A stretch of 64,000 bases of DNA from CAWCOU01 sp963797335 (GTDB lineage: Bacteria > Pseudomonadota > Gammaproteobacteria > JAURND01), in the NCBI GenBank assembly GCA_963797335.1, contig CAWCOU010000006.1, positions 1 to 64,000 of the forward strand, in the 5' to 3' direction. Shown here piece after piece: positions 35,376 to 43,383 of the stretch. The notes beneath the pieces were generated by a model, which was not told the origin of the DNA, made no database searches, and saw nothing but the letters and a program-made list of their open reading frames with translations. Every line of letters begins with the position of its first letter. Within the stretch, counting starts at the first letter, position 1. The translations under genes and the position numbers were made by a program.

Positions 35376-36617
35376 ATGTCAGTGATAAATTCTCAACCCA
35401 ATCAGCCATCGCATCGTTCCCCCCATTTTGCAACCATCGAAAAGGCCATTGACGAGCTTCGCCAAGGTCGCCTGATTATATTGATGGATGCGGAAAATCG
35501 CGAAAACGAAGGCGACTTTATCGTTGCTGCGGATAAAATAACACCCGAAATCATCAACTTTATGGCGCGCTTTGGGCGGGGGTTAATCTGCTTGCCTATG
35601 GCAGCGGAGCTCATTGATCGACTCGATTTACCACCGATGGTCGCCCACAATACCTCCAAATATGGTACGGCCTTCACCGTGTCTATTGGCGCTAAAGAGG
35701 GGATGGCTACCGGTATTTCTGCCGTTGACCGAGCCCATACGATTCGAGTCGCTGTTCATCCGGAATCCACCCGAGCTGACTTAAGTATTCCCGGTCATGT
35801 TTTTCCGATACGCGCCCAAGAAGGGGGTGTTCTACGTCGTGCCGGTCATACCGAGGCTAGCGTCGACCTGGTGCGAATGGCAGGTTTAACCCCGGCTGCG
35901 GTTCTATGTGAAGTCATGAATGAAAATGGCAGCATGGCCCGCCGGGATGATTTGATTCAAGTCGCGCAAACCCATGGCATATCCCTGGTGACTATAGACG
36001 ATTTAATTGCTTACCGTCGTCGCCACGAGGTGCAGGTGAGTGAATGTGCCGCCGCCGCCTTACCGACACCGGCATACCCGGGCTTTACTATTCGTGTGTT
36101 TGAAAATCAAATCGACGGCAGCGCGCATTTAGCACTGGTCAGTGGTGATTTAAACCCACAGGACTGCCTAGTGCGCTTGCACTCGCAATGCATCACCGGT
36201 GATATTTTTGGCTCTTTGCGCTGCGATTGTGGTTGGCAATTACAGTTTTCTCTGGATAAGATTGGTCAACAAGGCGGTGTGTTGTTGTATATGAACCAGG
36301 AAGGGCGAGGTATTGGTCTGGTGAATAAAATCAAAGCCTATGCGCTGCAAGACCAAGGGATGGATACGGTAGAGGCAAATCATTCATTGGGATTTGCTGC
36401 CGATCACCGGGATTATGTGATAGGGGCGCAGATATTAAAACAATTGGGTGTGGAAAAAGTACGGTTGCTGACCAATAACCCCCAAAAAATAACCGCCTTG
36501 GATCAGCAGGGGATTGAAATATTGGGCAGAGAAGCGATAGAAATGGCCCCCACGCCATATAATCGTCGTTATTTGCAAACAAAACGTGAAAAACTGGGTC
36601 ATCTCCTGGTATTATAA
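35376..36617 (+). CDS. ribBA: Fused DHBP synthase / GTP cyclohydrolase II
   Basis: Provides both precursors of riboflavin: 3,4-dihydroxy-2-butanone 4-phosphate and the pyrimidine from GTP. The N-terminal RibB half has DAENRENEGDFIVAADKI and GHTEASVDL. The C-terminal RibA half has the zinc cysteines in HSQCITGDIFGSLRCDCG and the motif NQEGRGIGL. The fused protein has 413 residues. HSQC replaces the HSEC of E. coli RibA; the cysteines are all kept. ribE and ribH are elsewhere. No FMN riboswitch is seen upstream. Confidence 0.95.
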   Translation: MSVINSQPNQPSHRSPHFATIEKAIDELRQGRLIILMDAENRENEGDFIVAADKITPEIINFMARFGRGLICLPMAAELIDRLDLPPMVAHNTSKYGTAFTVSIGAKEGMATGISAVDRAHTIRVAVHPESTRADLSIPGHVFPIRAQEGGVLRRAGHTEASVDLVRMAGLTPAAVLCEVMNENGSMARRDDLIQVAQTHGISLVTIDDLIAYRRRHEVQVSECAAAALPTPAYPGFTIRVFENQIDGSAHLALVSGDLNPQDCLVRLHSQCITGDIFGSLRCDCGWQLQFSLDKIGQQGGVLLYMNQEGRGIGLVNKIKAYALQDQGMDTVEANHSLGFAADHRDYVIGAQILKQLGVEKVRLLTNNPQKITALDQQGIEILGREAIEMAPTPYNRRYLQTKREKLGHLLVL

Positions 36618-36646
36618 ACAAAATACCTGGGATTCTACATTTACGG

Positions 36647-36726
36647 AAACTGCTCACCCCCAACTCCGTCGTCCCGCTCCCGGACTTGATCCGGGATCAT
36701 CCGCGGGATGACGTGCGAGTAGTTAC
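36647..36726. mobile_element. MITE of the GTAACT family with 8-bp target duplication
   Basis: An 80-base element running from GAAACTGCTCACCCCC to GCGAGTAGTTAC. It is flanked by direct repeats CATTTACG at 36639-36646 and 36727-36734. Both ends match those of the copy at 40288-40409, in opposite orientation. The interior holds a CCCGGACTTGATCCGGG hairpin. It separates ribBA from the permease gene. Confidence 0.85.
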
Positions 36727-36747
36727 CATTTACGCGACGAGGCGCCC

Positions 36748-37827
36748 TTGATCTCATCCATTACTCAGTGGTTCCAACGCCGGTTTGTCGGCACTGAATT
36801 AGGTAATTTAGCCCTGATTATCATTGCCATTGTCTTGCTGATCTGGGGCTTGGGTAAATTAATCGTGCCGGTGTTTGTCAGCGTCGTATTGGCTTACTTA
36901 TTAGACGGCATGATCCGACAATTGCAACGTTGGCGAGTACCCCACAACCTAGCTGTTAATTTTGTATTTCTGCTTTTTCTTGGCCTGGTCGTATTTGGCT
37001 TGTTTATTCTGCTGCCCCTGGTCTGGGATCAGCTAGCCAGTTTGCTCAATGAATTACCCACCAAAGTCAAACAAGTCGAAATCTTTTTTACTGACTTATC
37101 TCAACGCTACCCTGCTTATCTCTCCAAGGCGCAAATTCAAAGCGTGATCAATGGCTTCCAATCCGATTTTGCCCGCATTGGTAAATACGCCTTGTCTATT
37201 TCGTTAACGACGATTTCCAGTGTCATGATGATTGTCGTTTACTTAGTGTTGGTGCCATTAATAGTTTATTTTTTCCTCAAGGATCGTGATCCCATTCTCA
37301 ACTGGTTTGCCCGATTTTTACCCCAAAAGCGCCAATTGTCCAGGCAAGTATGGGGTGAGGTTAACCAACAAATTGGTGCCTACATCCAAGCCAAAATATT
37401 GGAAATGATTATTGTCGGCGTGGCCAGCACCCTAGTTTTTGTGATACTGGGCTTGAATTATGCTGTGTTACTGGGGGTGTTAGTGGGTTTATCGGCATTG
37501 ATACCGTATGTGGGTGTCATCCTGGTGACAGTGCCTTTAGTGATTGTGGCTTATGTGCAATGGGGGTTCGACGTCCACTTCCTGTACTTAATGATCGCCT
37601 ATTGTATATTGATGGTCTTGGACGGTAACGTATTAACGCCGCTATTATTTTCCGAAACCATGAAAATTCATCCAGTGGCTGTGATTATTGCGGTGCTGAT
37701 TTTCGGTGGTTTGTGGGGATTTTGGGGTATCTTTTTTGCGATTCCGCTCGCCGCAGTGGTGAAAGTATTACTCAATGCCTGGGTACAGCATAACGATCAG
37801 GTGCGTCGAGAAACGCCACTCCAATAA
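36748..37827 (+). CDS. AI-2E family (PerM-like) membrane permease
   Basis: Multi-spanning inner-membrane protein with 359 residues and about seven hydrophobic segments, including the family region LGVLVGLSALIPYVGVIL. Members are proposed to export small molecules or ions; function in this family is poorly settled. The TTG start at 36748 follows GACGAGG at eight bases. The translation start lies only 21 bases from the MITE at 36647-36726, so that element may have replaced the native promoter. Confidence 0.88.
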   Translation: MISSITQWFQRRFVGTELGNLALIIIAIVLLIWGLGKLIVPVFVSVVLAYLLDGMIRQLQRWRVPHNLAVNFVFLLFLGLVVFGLFILLPLVWDQLASLLNELPTKVKQVEIFFTDLSQRYPAYLSKAQIQSVINGFQSDFARIGKYALSISLTTISSVMMIVVYLVLVPLIVYFFLKDRDPILNWFARFLPQKRQLSRQVWGEVNQQIGAYIQAKILEMIIVGVASTLVFVILGLNYAVLLGVLVGLSALIPYVGVILVTVPLVIVAYVQWGFDVHFLYLMIAYCILMVLDGNVLTPLLFSETMKIHPVAVIIAVLIFGGLWGFWGIFFAIPLAAVVKVLLNAWVQHNDQVRRETPLQ

Positions 37828-37849
37828 CAAAGCCTTAGAAGGATCTAAA

Positions 37850-38326
37850 ATGAAGTCTTCTTTAGATACAATCAATCATGAGCTCTTTAAAAAAATCATC
37901 GTCATTTTTTGGGCTATCTGGTGGTTAATCGCCTGGTGGACTGACGTGGTCGGTGGTTTGGCTCATCTAGGTATTATCCATGCCAGCTGGGCGCCAGATA
38001 CGAATTATCCTCCTTTAGTCAGCTCACTCCAGATGTATTCCGTGCCTAACTGGGTGCCGGCAATTTTCTTCATGGCTATTTTAGTCTGGTCGACGTTGGC
38101 GACAGTGGCTTTCATTTGGGCCTCTGCCGGTATTTTCAAGCATCGTTCTAAAGTATGGATGAGAAGAGCGAAGATAGCCTTCATCGTCTCATTGACCTTT
38201 TGGTTGGCTTTTTTTCTAGCCGATCAGCTGGTGATGAAGTTTGATTTCGAAGAGAATCACATGGTGCAGGGTGGCTTTCAATTATTGACGTTTCTGGCGT
38301 TATATCTACTCCCCAACCGAGAATAG
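37850..38326 (+). CDS. Small four-TM membrane protein, family not recognised
   Basis: A 158-residue protein with four hydrophobic segments (about 13-35, 70-95, 108-128 and 138-152). It is rich in Trp in the first segment (FWAIWWLIAWWTDVVGGLAH). The ATG at 37850 is preceded by AGAAGGATCT. The upstream in-frame start at 37775 overlaps the permease gene and adds residues that look random. It follows the permease by 22 bases and may be co-transcribed with it. I cannot assign a function. Confidence 0.75.
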   Translation: MKSSLDTINHELFKKIIVIFWAIWWLIAWWTDVVGGLAHLGIIHASWAPDTNYPPLVSSLQMYSVPNWVPAIFFMAILVWSTLATVAFIWASAGIFKHRSKVWMRRAKIAFIVSLTFWLAFFLADQLVMKFDFEENHMVQGGFQLLTFLALYLLPNRE

Positions 38327-38373
38327 CAAAACTAACTACGCTGTTGTCATAAGAGCGAAGAAGGTGCTCGAAT

Positions 38374-38399
38374 GGTGGGCAAGGCGAAATATGCCCACC
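38374..38399. repeat. GGTGGGC hairpin, second copy
   Basis: GGTGGGC (38374-38380) and GCCCACC (38393-38399) form the same hairpin as at 815-840, with a similar loop (AAGGCGAAATAT here). It lies between two convergent genes and could terminate transcription. Confidence 0.6.
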
Positions 38400-38429
38400 A
38401 CCGTAAGGGAAAAAAACTAGATACAAAAC

Positions 38430-38606
38430 CTAGAGGTTAGGTTTTTTGCCCCGCACCAAATTGACGATAAGAGTAATCACAAATAAGATGAGGAAAATAT
38501 AAAATAGAATTTTGGCTATCCCGACCGCTGCGGCAAATATGCCGGTGAAGCCCAGAATGCCAGCAATAATGGCAAGGACAAGAAATATTAGAACCCAGCT
38601 TAACAT
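38430..38606 (-). CDS. DUF1328 small membrane protein (YtjA-like)
   Basis: A 58-residue protein made of two hydrophobic segments: MLSWVLIFLVLAIIAGILGF and the following FAAAVGIAKILFYIFLILFV region. The tail is basic and ends RGKKPNL. This is the standard form of the DUF1328/YtjA family, small inner-membrane proteins of unknown role. The ATG at 38604-38606 is preceded by AGGAG at eight bases on the minus strand. Longer starts in this frame, and the overlapping ORF in another frame, are not supported. Confidence 0.9.
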   Translation of the reverse strand: MLSWVLIFLVLAIIAGILGFTGIFAAAVGIAKILFYIFLILFVITLIVNLVRGKKPNL

Positions 38607-38746
38607 AGACGAAACTCCTTTTCGGTGTGAGTGAATAACAAGTTTTATATAACATCTTCTCCCAGGCGACGTCAAGAGTTGCCACTAATACATCAAGGTA
38701 AAATTACGGTATTTTATTCCACTTGCTTTTACGAGATAATAAAAGA

Positions 38747-39940
38747 ATGAAAATCAAATTATTAAAAAGAATGAGTTATGGTTTGTTGGCGGTACTGACT
38801 GTGTGTTTTTTGGCCAGCTGTAGCCTTTCTTCCGTGATAAAAACGCATGGAAGTACTATGGGTCGGTCGGTGCCGCAGAAACCTAAGCAAATTGCGTTGT
38901 TGTTGCCTTTGCAAGGTTCAACGGGTGCGCAGGGGGAGGCGGTTCGCAATGGGTTTATGGCGGGTTACAATTATGTGAAGCAGAGTGAGCCAGATGCACC
39001 GATTGTGAAAGTGGTGGATACCAGCCAAGGTAATATCGTCGCTTTGTATCAGCAGGCAGTGGCAGAAGGGGCTGATTTTGTGGTGGGGCCTTTGGCTAAA
39101 GATCAGGTGCAAACCTTAGCCGCTTCTGGTCAACTGACGGTTCCTACGTTGGCACTCAATAACATTGGCAATGTGAAAGCGGTGCCGAATTTGTATGAGT
39201 TTGACTTGTCTTCGCAGTTAGAAGCGGAACAAGTGGCAGACCAAGCTAAGAAAGACGGCCACAGTCGCGTCATTGTTATTTTCCCAGCCGGTGAGTGGGG
39301 GCAAGGCATTGCCGGTGCCTTCATGCGTCGTTGGCAGACATTGGGTGGGCAAGTGGTGACAACGGTGGCGTATTCCGCTCACGGAGATTTGTACAGCCAG
39401 TTACGTCAAGTCTTAGGTGTTGAGCCACCCCCTCGGCATTCATCCGGTGGTAAGCGTTACCAGCCTACGCCGCGTCAAGATGTGGATGTGTTTTTCATGG
39501 TCGCTTTTCCTCAACAAGCCAGACAAATCAAATCCATTCTCAACTTTTATAATGTCGGAACTGTGCCGGTCTATGCGACCTCGTTGATTTACAGCGGTAT
39601 TCCTAATCCAGCAAAAGACAGTGATTTAAACGGCGTTGAGTTCAGTGACATGCCATGGATTGTCGGTCCTGATATTCCGCAATGGAGCCAGATGCGCGAT
39701 GGCATTAAAGCAGATTGGCCCGATTCGTATAATCGCTCGCCACGACTTTATGCGTTAGGGATTGATGCTTACCACCTAACGTATGGACTCAGCAATATGG
39801 CGAACACCGGTAAATCGCAAACGGGGACGACGGGTCGATTGACGCTTAACTCAGAACAACAAATACAGCGACAATTACAATGGGCAAAAATGCAGGATGG
39901 TGCACCGGTACTGGTGGAATCACTTCTAGGCAAGCCATAG
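38747..39940 (+). CDS. lpoA: Penicillin-binding protein activator LpoA (short form)
   Basis: Outer-membrane lipoprotein that activates the peptidoglycan synthase PBP1A. From the ATG at 38747 it has 397 residues and a lipobox ending in Cys25 (CFLASC). The periplasmic-binding-like domain opens with KQIALLLPLQGSTGAQGEAV and runs to the end. The roughly 220-residue N-terminal TPR-like domain of E. coli LpoA is absent, as in several other lineages. The order lpoA-yraN-diaA-dolP matches E. coli yraM-yraN-yraO-yraP. Confidence 0.9.
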   Translation: MKIKLLKRMSYGLLAVLTVCFLASCSLSSVIKTHGSTMGRSVPQKPKQIALLLPLQGSTGAQGEAVRNGFMAGYNYVKQSEPDAPIVKVVDTSQGNIVALYQQAVAEGADFVVGPLAKDQVQTLAASGQLTVPTLALNNIGNVKAVPNLYEFDLSSQLEAEQVADQAKKDGHSRVIVIFPAGEWGQGIAGAFMRRWQTLGGQVVTTVAYSAHGDLYSQLRQVLGVEPPPRHSSGGKRYQPTPRQDVDVFFMVAFPQQARQIKSILNFYNVGTVPVYATSLIYSGIPNPAKDSDLNGVEFSDMPWIVGPDIPQWSQMRDGIKADWPDSYNRSPRLYALGIDAYHLTYGLSNMANTGKSQTGTTGRLTLNSEQQIQRQLQWAKMQDGAPVLVESLLGKP

Positions 39941-40287
39941 GAGAACAGACAGAACAACTCGCTTGCCAACACCTACAGCGGCATGGCTTAAGGCTGATCG
40001 ACAAAAATTATCGTTGTCGTTTAGGTGAGATAGACCTCATCATGCAAGACGTAGACAGTCTAGTATTTGTAGAGGTGCGCTATCGTCGATCAGCGTACTT
40101 CGGTTCCGCTGAAGCGACGGTGGACTTGCGGAAGCAAAAAAAATTAGTTAAAACAGCCATGTATTATTTAATGTGGCATAAAGTATCTGAACGCACGCCG
40201 TGTCGCTTTGACGTGGTGGCCATAAATTCGTGCGTTGGTTGTGTTTCTGAGATATCATGGATTAAAGACGCTTTTCATTATATTTAG
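39880..40287 (+). CDS. yraN: UPF0102 / YraN endonuclease-like protein
   Basis: A 135-residue member of the YraN family, predicted PD-(D/E)XK-fold proteins often linked to DNA metabolism. The core motif GEIDLIMQDVDSLVFVEVRYR contains the expected E-D-ExK-like residues, with Arg where many relatives have Lys; only part of it can be called catalytic. The only ATG lies at 39880, giving a 61-base overlap with lpoA; a later non-ATG start near GEQTEQLACQ is possible. The stop TAG lies inside the 8-bp target duplication of the adjacent MITE. Confidence 0.85.
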   Translation: MGKNAGWCTGTGGITSRQAIGEQTEQLACQHLQRHGLRLIDKNYRCRLGEIDLIMQDVDSLVFVEVRYRRSAYFGSAEATVDLRKQKKLVKTAMYYLMWHKVSERTPCRFDVVAINSCVGCVSEISWIKDAFHYI

Positions 40288-40409
40288 GTAACTACAGCGC
40301 ACGTCGTCCCGCGGCTTGTCCGCGGGATCCAGAAAAATTCTATAGAAACCCCTTTTATGGACCCCGCGGACAAGCCGCGGGACGACGGAGTTGGGGGGGG
40401 AACAGTTAC
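40288..40409. mobile_element. MITE of the GTAACT family with 8-bp target duplication
   Basis: A 122-base element with ends GTAACTACAGCGCACGTC and GGGGGGGGAACAGTTAC and internal inverted CCGCGG-ACAAG-CCGCGG palindromes. Direct repeats ATATTTAG at 40280-40287 and 40410-40417 flank it exactly. Insertion was at the yraN stop codon and separates yraN from diaA inside a normally tight operon. A GC-rich hairpin here would be expected to reduce read-through into diaA. Confidence 0.88.
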
Positions 40410-40434
40410 ATATTTAGTAGGGGAATTTTAGTAC

Positions 40435-41040
40435 ATGATGATGAATCCGTACGATCGCATCAAACAGCACTTTTTAGATAGTTTGGCCACAAAAACGGAA
40501 GCCATGGATATTTTGGTGCCTGTCATTGCGAAAGCCGGCAATTTATTAGCGGAATCGTTATTAAACGGCCATAAAATTTTAGCCTGCGGGAATGGCGGTT
40601 CAGCTGCCGATGCACAACATTTTTCAGCAGAAATGCTAAATCGTTTTGAAATGGAACGGCCACCCTTACCCGCCATCGCATTAACAACCGATACCTCCAC
40701 GCTGACCTCGATTGGCAATGATTATCATTTTGACGAAATTTTTTCCAAGCAAGTAAGGGCATTGGGGCAAGCTAATGATGTGCTATTAGCCATTTCCACC
40801 AGTGGTTATTCAAAGAATGTTATCCAGGCGATCCAAGTTGCGCACGAGCGTGGTTTACGGATTGTGGCCTTGACGGGGAAGAGCGGCGGCGAAATGGCGG
40901 CCATTTTGTCTAAGGAAGAAGATGTCGAAATCCGAGTGCCTTCTTCACAGACGGCTCGAATTCAGGAAACCCATTTATTAATCATTCATTGTTTGTGTGA
41001 TTTCATCGATAAACGATTATTTAATCAGGAAACGATATGA
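40435..41040 (+). CDS. diaA: SIS-domain protein DiaA (GmhA-like)
   Basis: A 201-residue SIS (sugar isomerase) domain protein. The motif KILACGNGGSAADAQHFSAE and STSGYSKNVIQAIQ fit both DiaA, which binds DnaA and times replication, and GmhA, the sedoheptulose 7-phosphate isomerase. Its place between yraN and dolP argues for DiaA. Three consecutive ATGs start the frame, with AGGGG upstream; which is used is unclear. It overlaps dolP as ATGA. Confidence 0.88.
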   Translation: MMMNPYDRIKQHFLDSLATKTEAMDILVPVIAKAGNLLAESLLNGHKILACGNGGSAADAQHFSAEMLNRFEMERPPLPAIALTTDTSTLTSIGNDYHFDEIFSKQVRALGQANDVLLAISTSGYSKNVIQAIQVAHERGLRIVALTGKSGGEMAAILSKEEDVEIRVPSSQTARIQETHLLIIHCLCDFIDKRLFNQETI

Positions 41041-41621
41041 GCGACATTATTCAAGGTAAAATGCGTGGTATCGCACTCATTCTTATGTTTTTTTTATTAG
41101 CGGGTTGTATCCCTGCGGTATTTCTGGCTGGAGCCACAGCCGGAACGGTCGTGTATGACAAACGCAGCATGAAAACAATGGTGGAAGATAAGGACGCATC
41201 CAATACCGCCTTGCGCGCGGTCAACAGCGAGATGTCGTTACGATCCTCCCGCATTGTTATCGCCACCTTTAATCAAGTGATGTTGATGGCAGGGCAAACA
41301 CCGACAGAGGCGTTGCGCTCGAAGGCTTATAGCCTGGTGAGTGGTGTGCCCAATGTGAAACGTATTTATAACGAAGTCACGATTCAAGAACCCATTTCTT
41401 TACGCACGAAGAGCAATGACACTTGGATTACGACGAAAGTAAAAAGCGCTGTTTTAACGGAGAAAGGATTGAATTCCAGCCAAATTAAAGTGGTCACCGA
41501 AAATTCAGTCGTTTATTTAATGGGTGTATTGACGCATAAGCAAGCCGATAGTGCAGCAGAAGTTGCCAGTCGGGTCAGTGGTGTGCAAAAAGTCGTCAAG
41601 ATTTTTGAATACGAACAGTAA
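41037..41621 (+). CDS. dolP: BON-domain outer-membrane lipoprotein DolP
   Basis: Outer-membrane lipoprotein that supports envelope integrity and the BAM machinery in E. coli. It has 194 residues, with a lipobox ending at Cys24 (FFLLAGC) and two BON domains: the first around TFNQVMLMAGQTPTEALRSK and the second in NDTWITTKVKSAVLTEKGLN to the end. The glycine-rich segment FLAGATAGTVVYDKRS after the lipidated Cys is a DolP trait. It starts in the diaA stop (ATGA) and ends the yraM-type cluster. Confidence 0.92.
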   Translation: MSDIIQGKMRGIALILMFFLLAGCIPAVFLAGATAGTVVYDKRSMKTMVEDKDASNTALRAVNSEMSLRSSRIVIATFNQVMLMAGQTPTEALRSKAYSLVSGVPNVKRIYNEVTIQEPISLRTKSNDTWITTKVKSAVLTEKGLNSSQIKVVTENSVVYLMGVLTHKQADSAAEVASRVSGVQKVVKIFEYEQ

Positions 41622-42245
41622 ATTATATAAAATAAGCAAAATTTTAAAAAATTTATCAAGTTAGCATAATATTAAAAAATAATTTAACTAATTTAAAAAC
41701 GAGTAAATTTATTAATAGAAGATATTTGTTAACAAGCTACTGCCGTTGGCCTACAAATTTGTAAGCAAATGGATTACATATTTGATAAGTTACGTGGAGT
41801 TTAATGCGAGGGTGACGGCTATTCGAGGCAATGCTTTTTAAATGGACTTAGTCTCAATGGATTGAGCACATGGCCGGAAAAGGAATTATATCACAGGATG
41901 TGATGCATTGCCTCACCTTTAGTACGCACGGAGCTGTAAAGGGCACTTCAACAGGGATGATTGAGTTTAAAATTAGCAGGGTTTTGTTGTTGATATATTT
42001 TTTGAAAAGACATTAGCAAATGCTTTTTGTACTTTTGAGAAGTAAGTAATAGGTTTTTTTGTTAAATCGTGTCGCTGAAGTGCCCTTCTGAGATCTTGTC
42101 ACATACAAGGTGAAGGGCAATTCTTATCCATTAGTCGTTTGCTATTATTCTTCTATCATTTCTTCTTTCCCATCTGTTCGTATTTACCTATACTCATCAC
42201 TCATCGTCACAACTCAGCCCCAGTCTAACTGAGTGAGGAACCAGT
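41622..42245. other. 624-base non-coding region before cca
   Basis: Bases 41622-41740 are AT-rich. A possible structured RNA is at 41825-41914. An inverted repeat AAGGGCACTTCA (41939-41950) and TGAAGTGCCCTT (42077-42088) bounds about 126 bases and may be a small mobile element without visible target duplication. A third similar piece, GTGAAGGGCAATTC, lies near 42110. No tRNA or open gene is seen. Confidence 0.6.
41825..41914 (+). ncRNA. Candidate structured RNA (unassigned)
   Basis: A closing stem GAGGCAATGC (41825-41834) with GCATTGCCTC (41905-41914) encloses two local hairpins, CTCAATGGATTGAG (41853-41866) and ATCACAGGATGTGAT (41890-41904). The result is a compact multibranch fold. The strand is arbitrary, since the stems are symmetrical; plus is given because both neighbours read that way. 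It matches no RNA family I know, and a decayed mobile element is an alternative. Confidence 0.3.
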
Positions 42246-43349
42246 ATGGAAATTTATCTAGTGGGTGGTGCCGTCAGAGATACCCTGTTAGGACTTCCCG
42301 TCGTCGAGAGGGATTGGGTTGTGGTCGGCGCTCAACCACAGGATTTACTGAATTTGGGCTATCGCCCAGTAGGAAAAGATTTCCCCGTTTTTCTACACCC
42401 AGAAACAAAAGAAGAATACGCTTTAGCGCGCACCGAACGCAAAACGGGTCCGGGCTACAAAGGTTTTCATTTTTACACAGCTCCCGATGTCACCCTAGAA
42501 GAAGATTTGAAACGTCGAGACTTGACAATCAATGCCATCGCCCAATCCCTAGATGGCAAAATCATCGACCCGTATCACGGTCAACAAGATTTGCAGCAAC
42601 GAATACTACGCCATGTGTCGCCTGCGTTTACGGAAGATCCGGTGCGAATTTTGCGAATCGCCCGATTCGCGGCGCGTTTTGGTGATTTCACCATCGCTCC
42701 CGAAACGCAGCGGTTGATGCAAGAAATGGTGCAACTAGGGGAAGTCAATGCCTTGGTCGCGGAGCGAGTATGGCAGGAGTGGCAAACCGCCCTCAGCGAA
42801 CATTGGCCAGCGCGGTTTTTTACCGTTTTGGCGGAATGTCAGGCTTTAGCTATTTTATTTCCCGAATTGCAAAATAACGCCGCCGGATTGCAGGCATTGC
42901 AGAAGGCAGCCGAATGTTCAGCGGCTTTACCGGTTCGGTTTGCCGTGTTATGCCACGCCTTACCGTTAAAAAGCATCCAATCGTTGGCCCGATATCGTAT
43001 TCCTAAAGAATATCTGGAGTTAGCGCTATTGGTGGCGCGATACCATGAGTCATTTCAGTCGGTCATGCATCAGGAAGCGGAAGGACTATTGCAATTGCTG
43101 GAAGCGGTAGATGCTTTCCGACGAGTGGAGCGCTTGGAGTTGTTTTTATCGTCTTGTGAAATCATGGATATGAGCGATACGGCGCTGGCAAAATCCCAGC
43201 GTCTACGAAAAGCTTTCGGCCTAGCGGCCGCTATTGACCCCACACCTATTGTTTTACAAGGTCTAAAAGGACCCGAGATTGGCAAAGCCATACGCCAAAA
43301 GCAATTACAAATAATCAGCGAAGGACTTGCTCTTGGCAGCGCAGACTAA
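42246..43349 (+). CDS. cca: CCA tRNA nucleotidyltransferase lacking the HD site
   Basis: Adds or repairs the 3' CCA end of tRNAs. The catalytic head is intact: GGAVRDTLLG (7-16), ERDW (21-24, with Glu in place of the first Asp of E. coli), RRDLTINAIA (90-99), and DPVRILRIARFAARF. The protein has 367 residues against 412 in E. coli. Where E. coli has the phosphohydrolase HD motif followed by about 27 residues, this protein reads RFAVLCHALP then LKSIQSLARY, so the HD pair and a block after it are gone. Nucleotidyltransferase activity should remain. Confidence 0.93.
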   Translation: MEIYLVGGAVRDTLLGLPVVERDWVVVGAQPQDLLNLGYRPVGKDFPVFLHPETKEEYALARTERKTGPGYKGFHFYTAPDVTLEEDLKRRDLTINAIAQSLDGKIIDPYHGQQDLQQRILRHVSPAFTEDPVRILRIARFAARFGDFTIAPETQRLMQEMVQLGEVNALVAERVWQEWQTALSEHWPARFFTVLAECQALAILFPELQNNAAGLQALQKAAECSAALPVRFAVLCHALPLKSIQSLARYRIPKEYLELALLVARYHESFQSVMHQEAEGLLQLLEAVDAFRRVERLELFLSSCEIMDMSDTALAKSQRLRKAFGLAAAIDPTPIVLQGLKGPEIGKAIRQKQLQIISEGLALGSAD

Positions 43350-43354
43350 GGCGC

Positions 43355-43383
43355 ACGTTTCCATCCTGAGGCTGAGCTGTTAC
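43355..43383. repeat. MITE end fragment between cca and the QueD-like gene
   Basis: A 29-base stretch from ACGTTTCCATCC to GAGCTGTTAC is nearly identical to the right part of the element at 52173-52233. Its final TTA provides the TAA stop of the QueD-like gene on the minus strand. No second end or duplication could be confirmed. Confidence 0.6.

Noticed and set aside
38437..38685. An 82-residue frame overlapping the DUF1328 gene
   Set aside because: The other frame matches DUF1328 exactly and has a good ribosome site.
41622..42245. tRNA, tmRNA, 6S or 4.5S RNA gene in the large gap
   Set aside because: No T-loop GGTTCGA sequence, no tmRNA tag or ends, and no match to the known SRP or 6S folds could be seen by eye.
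42233..42685. A 150-residue open frame overlapping cca
   Set aside because: It is a shadow frame of cca, Arg/Ser-rich, with no start signal or homology.
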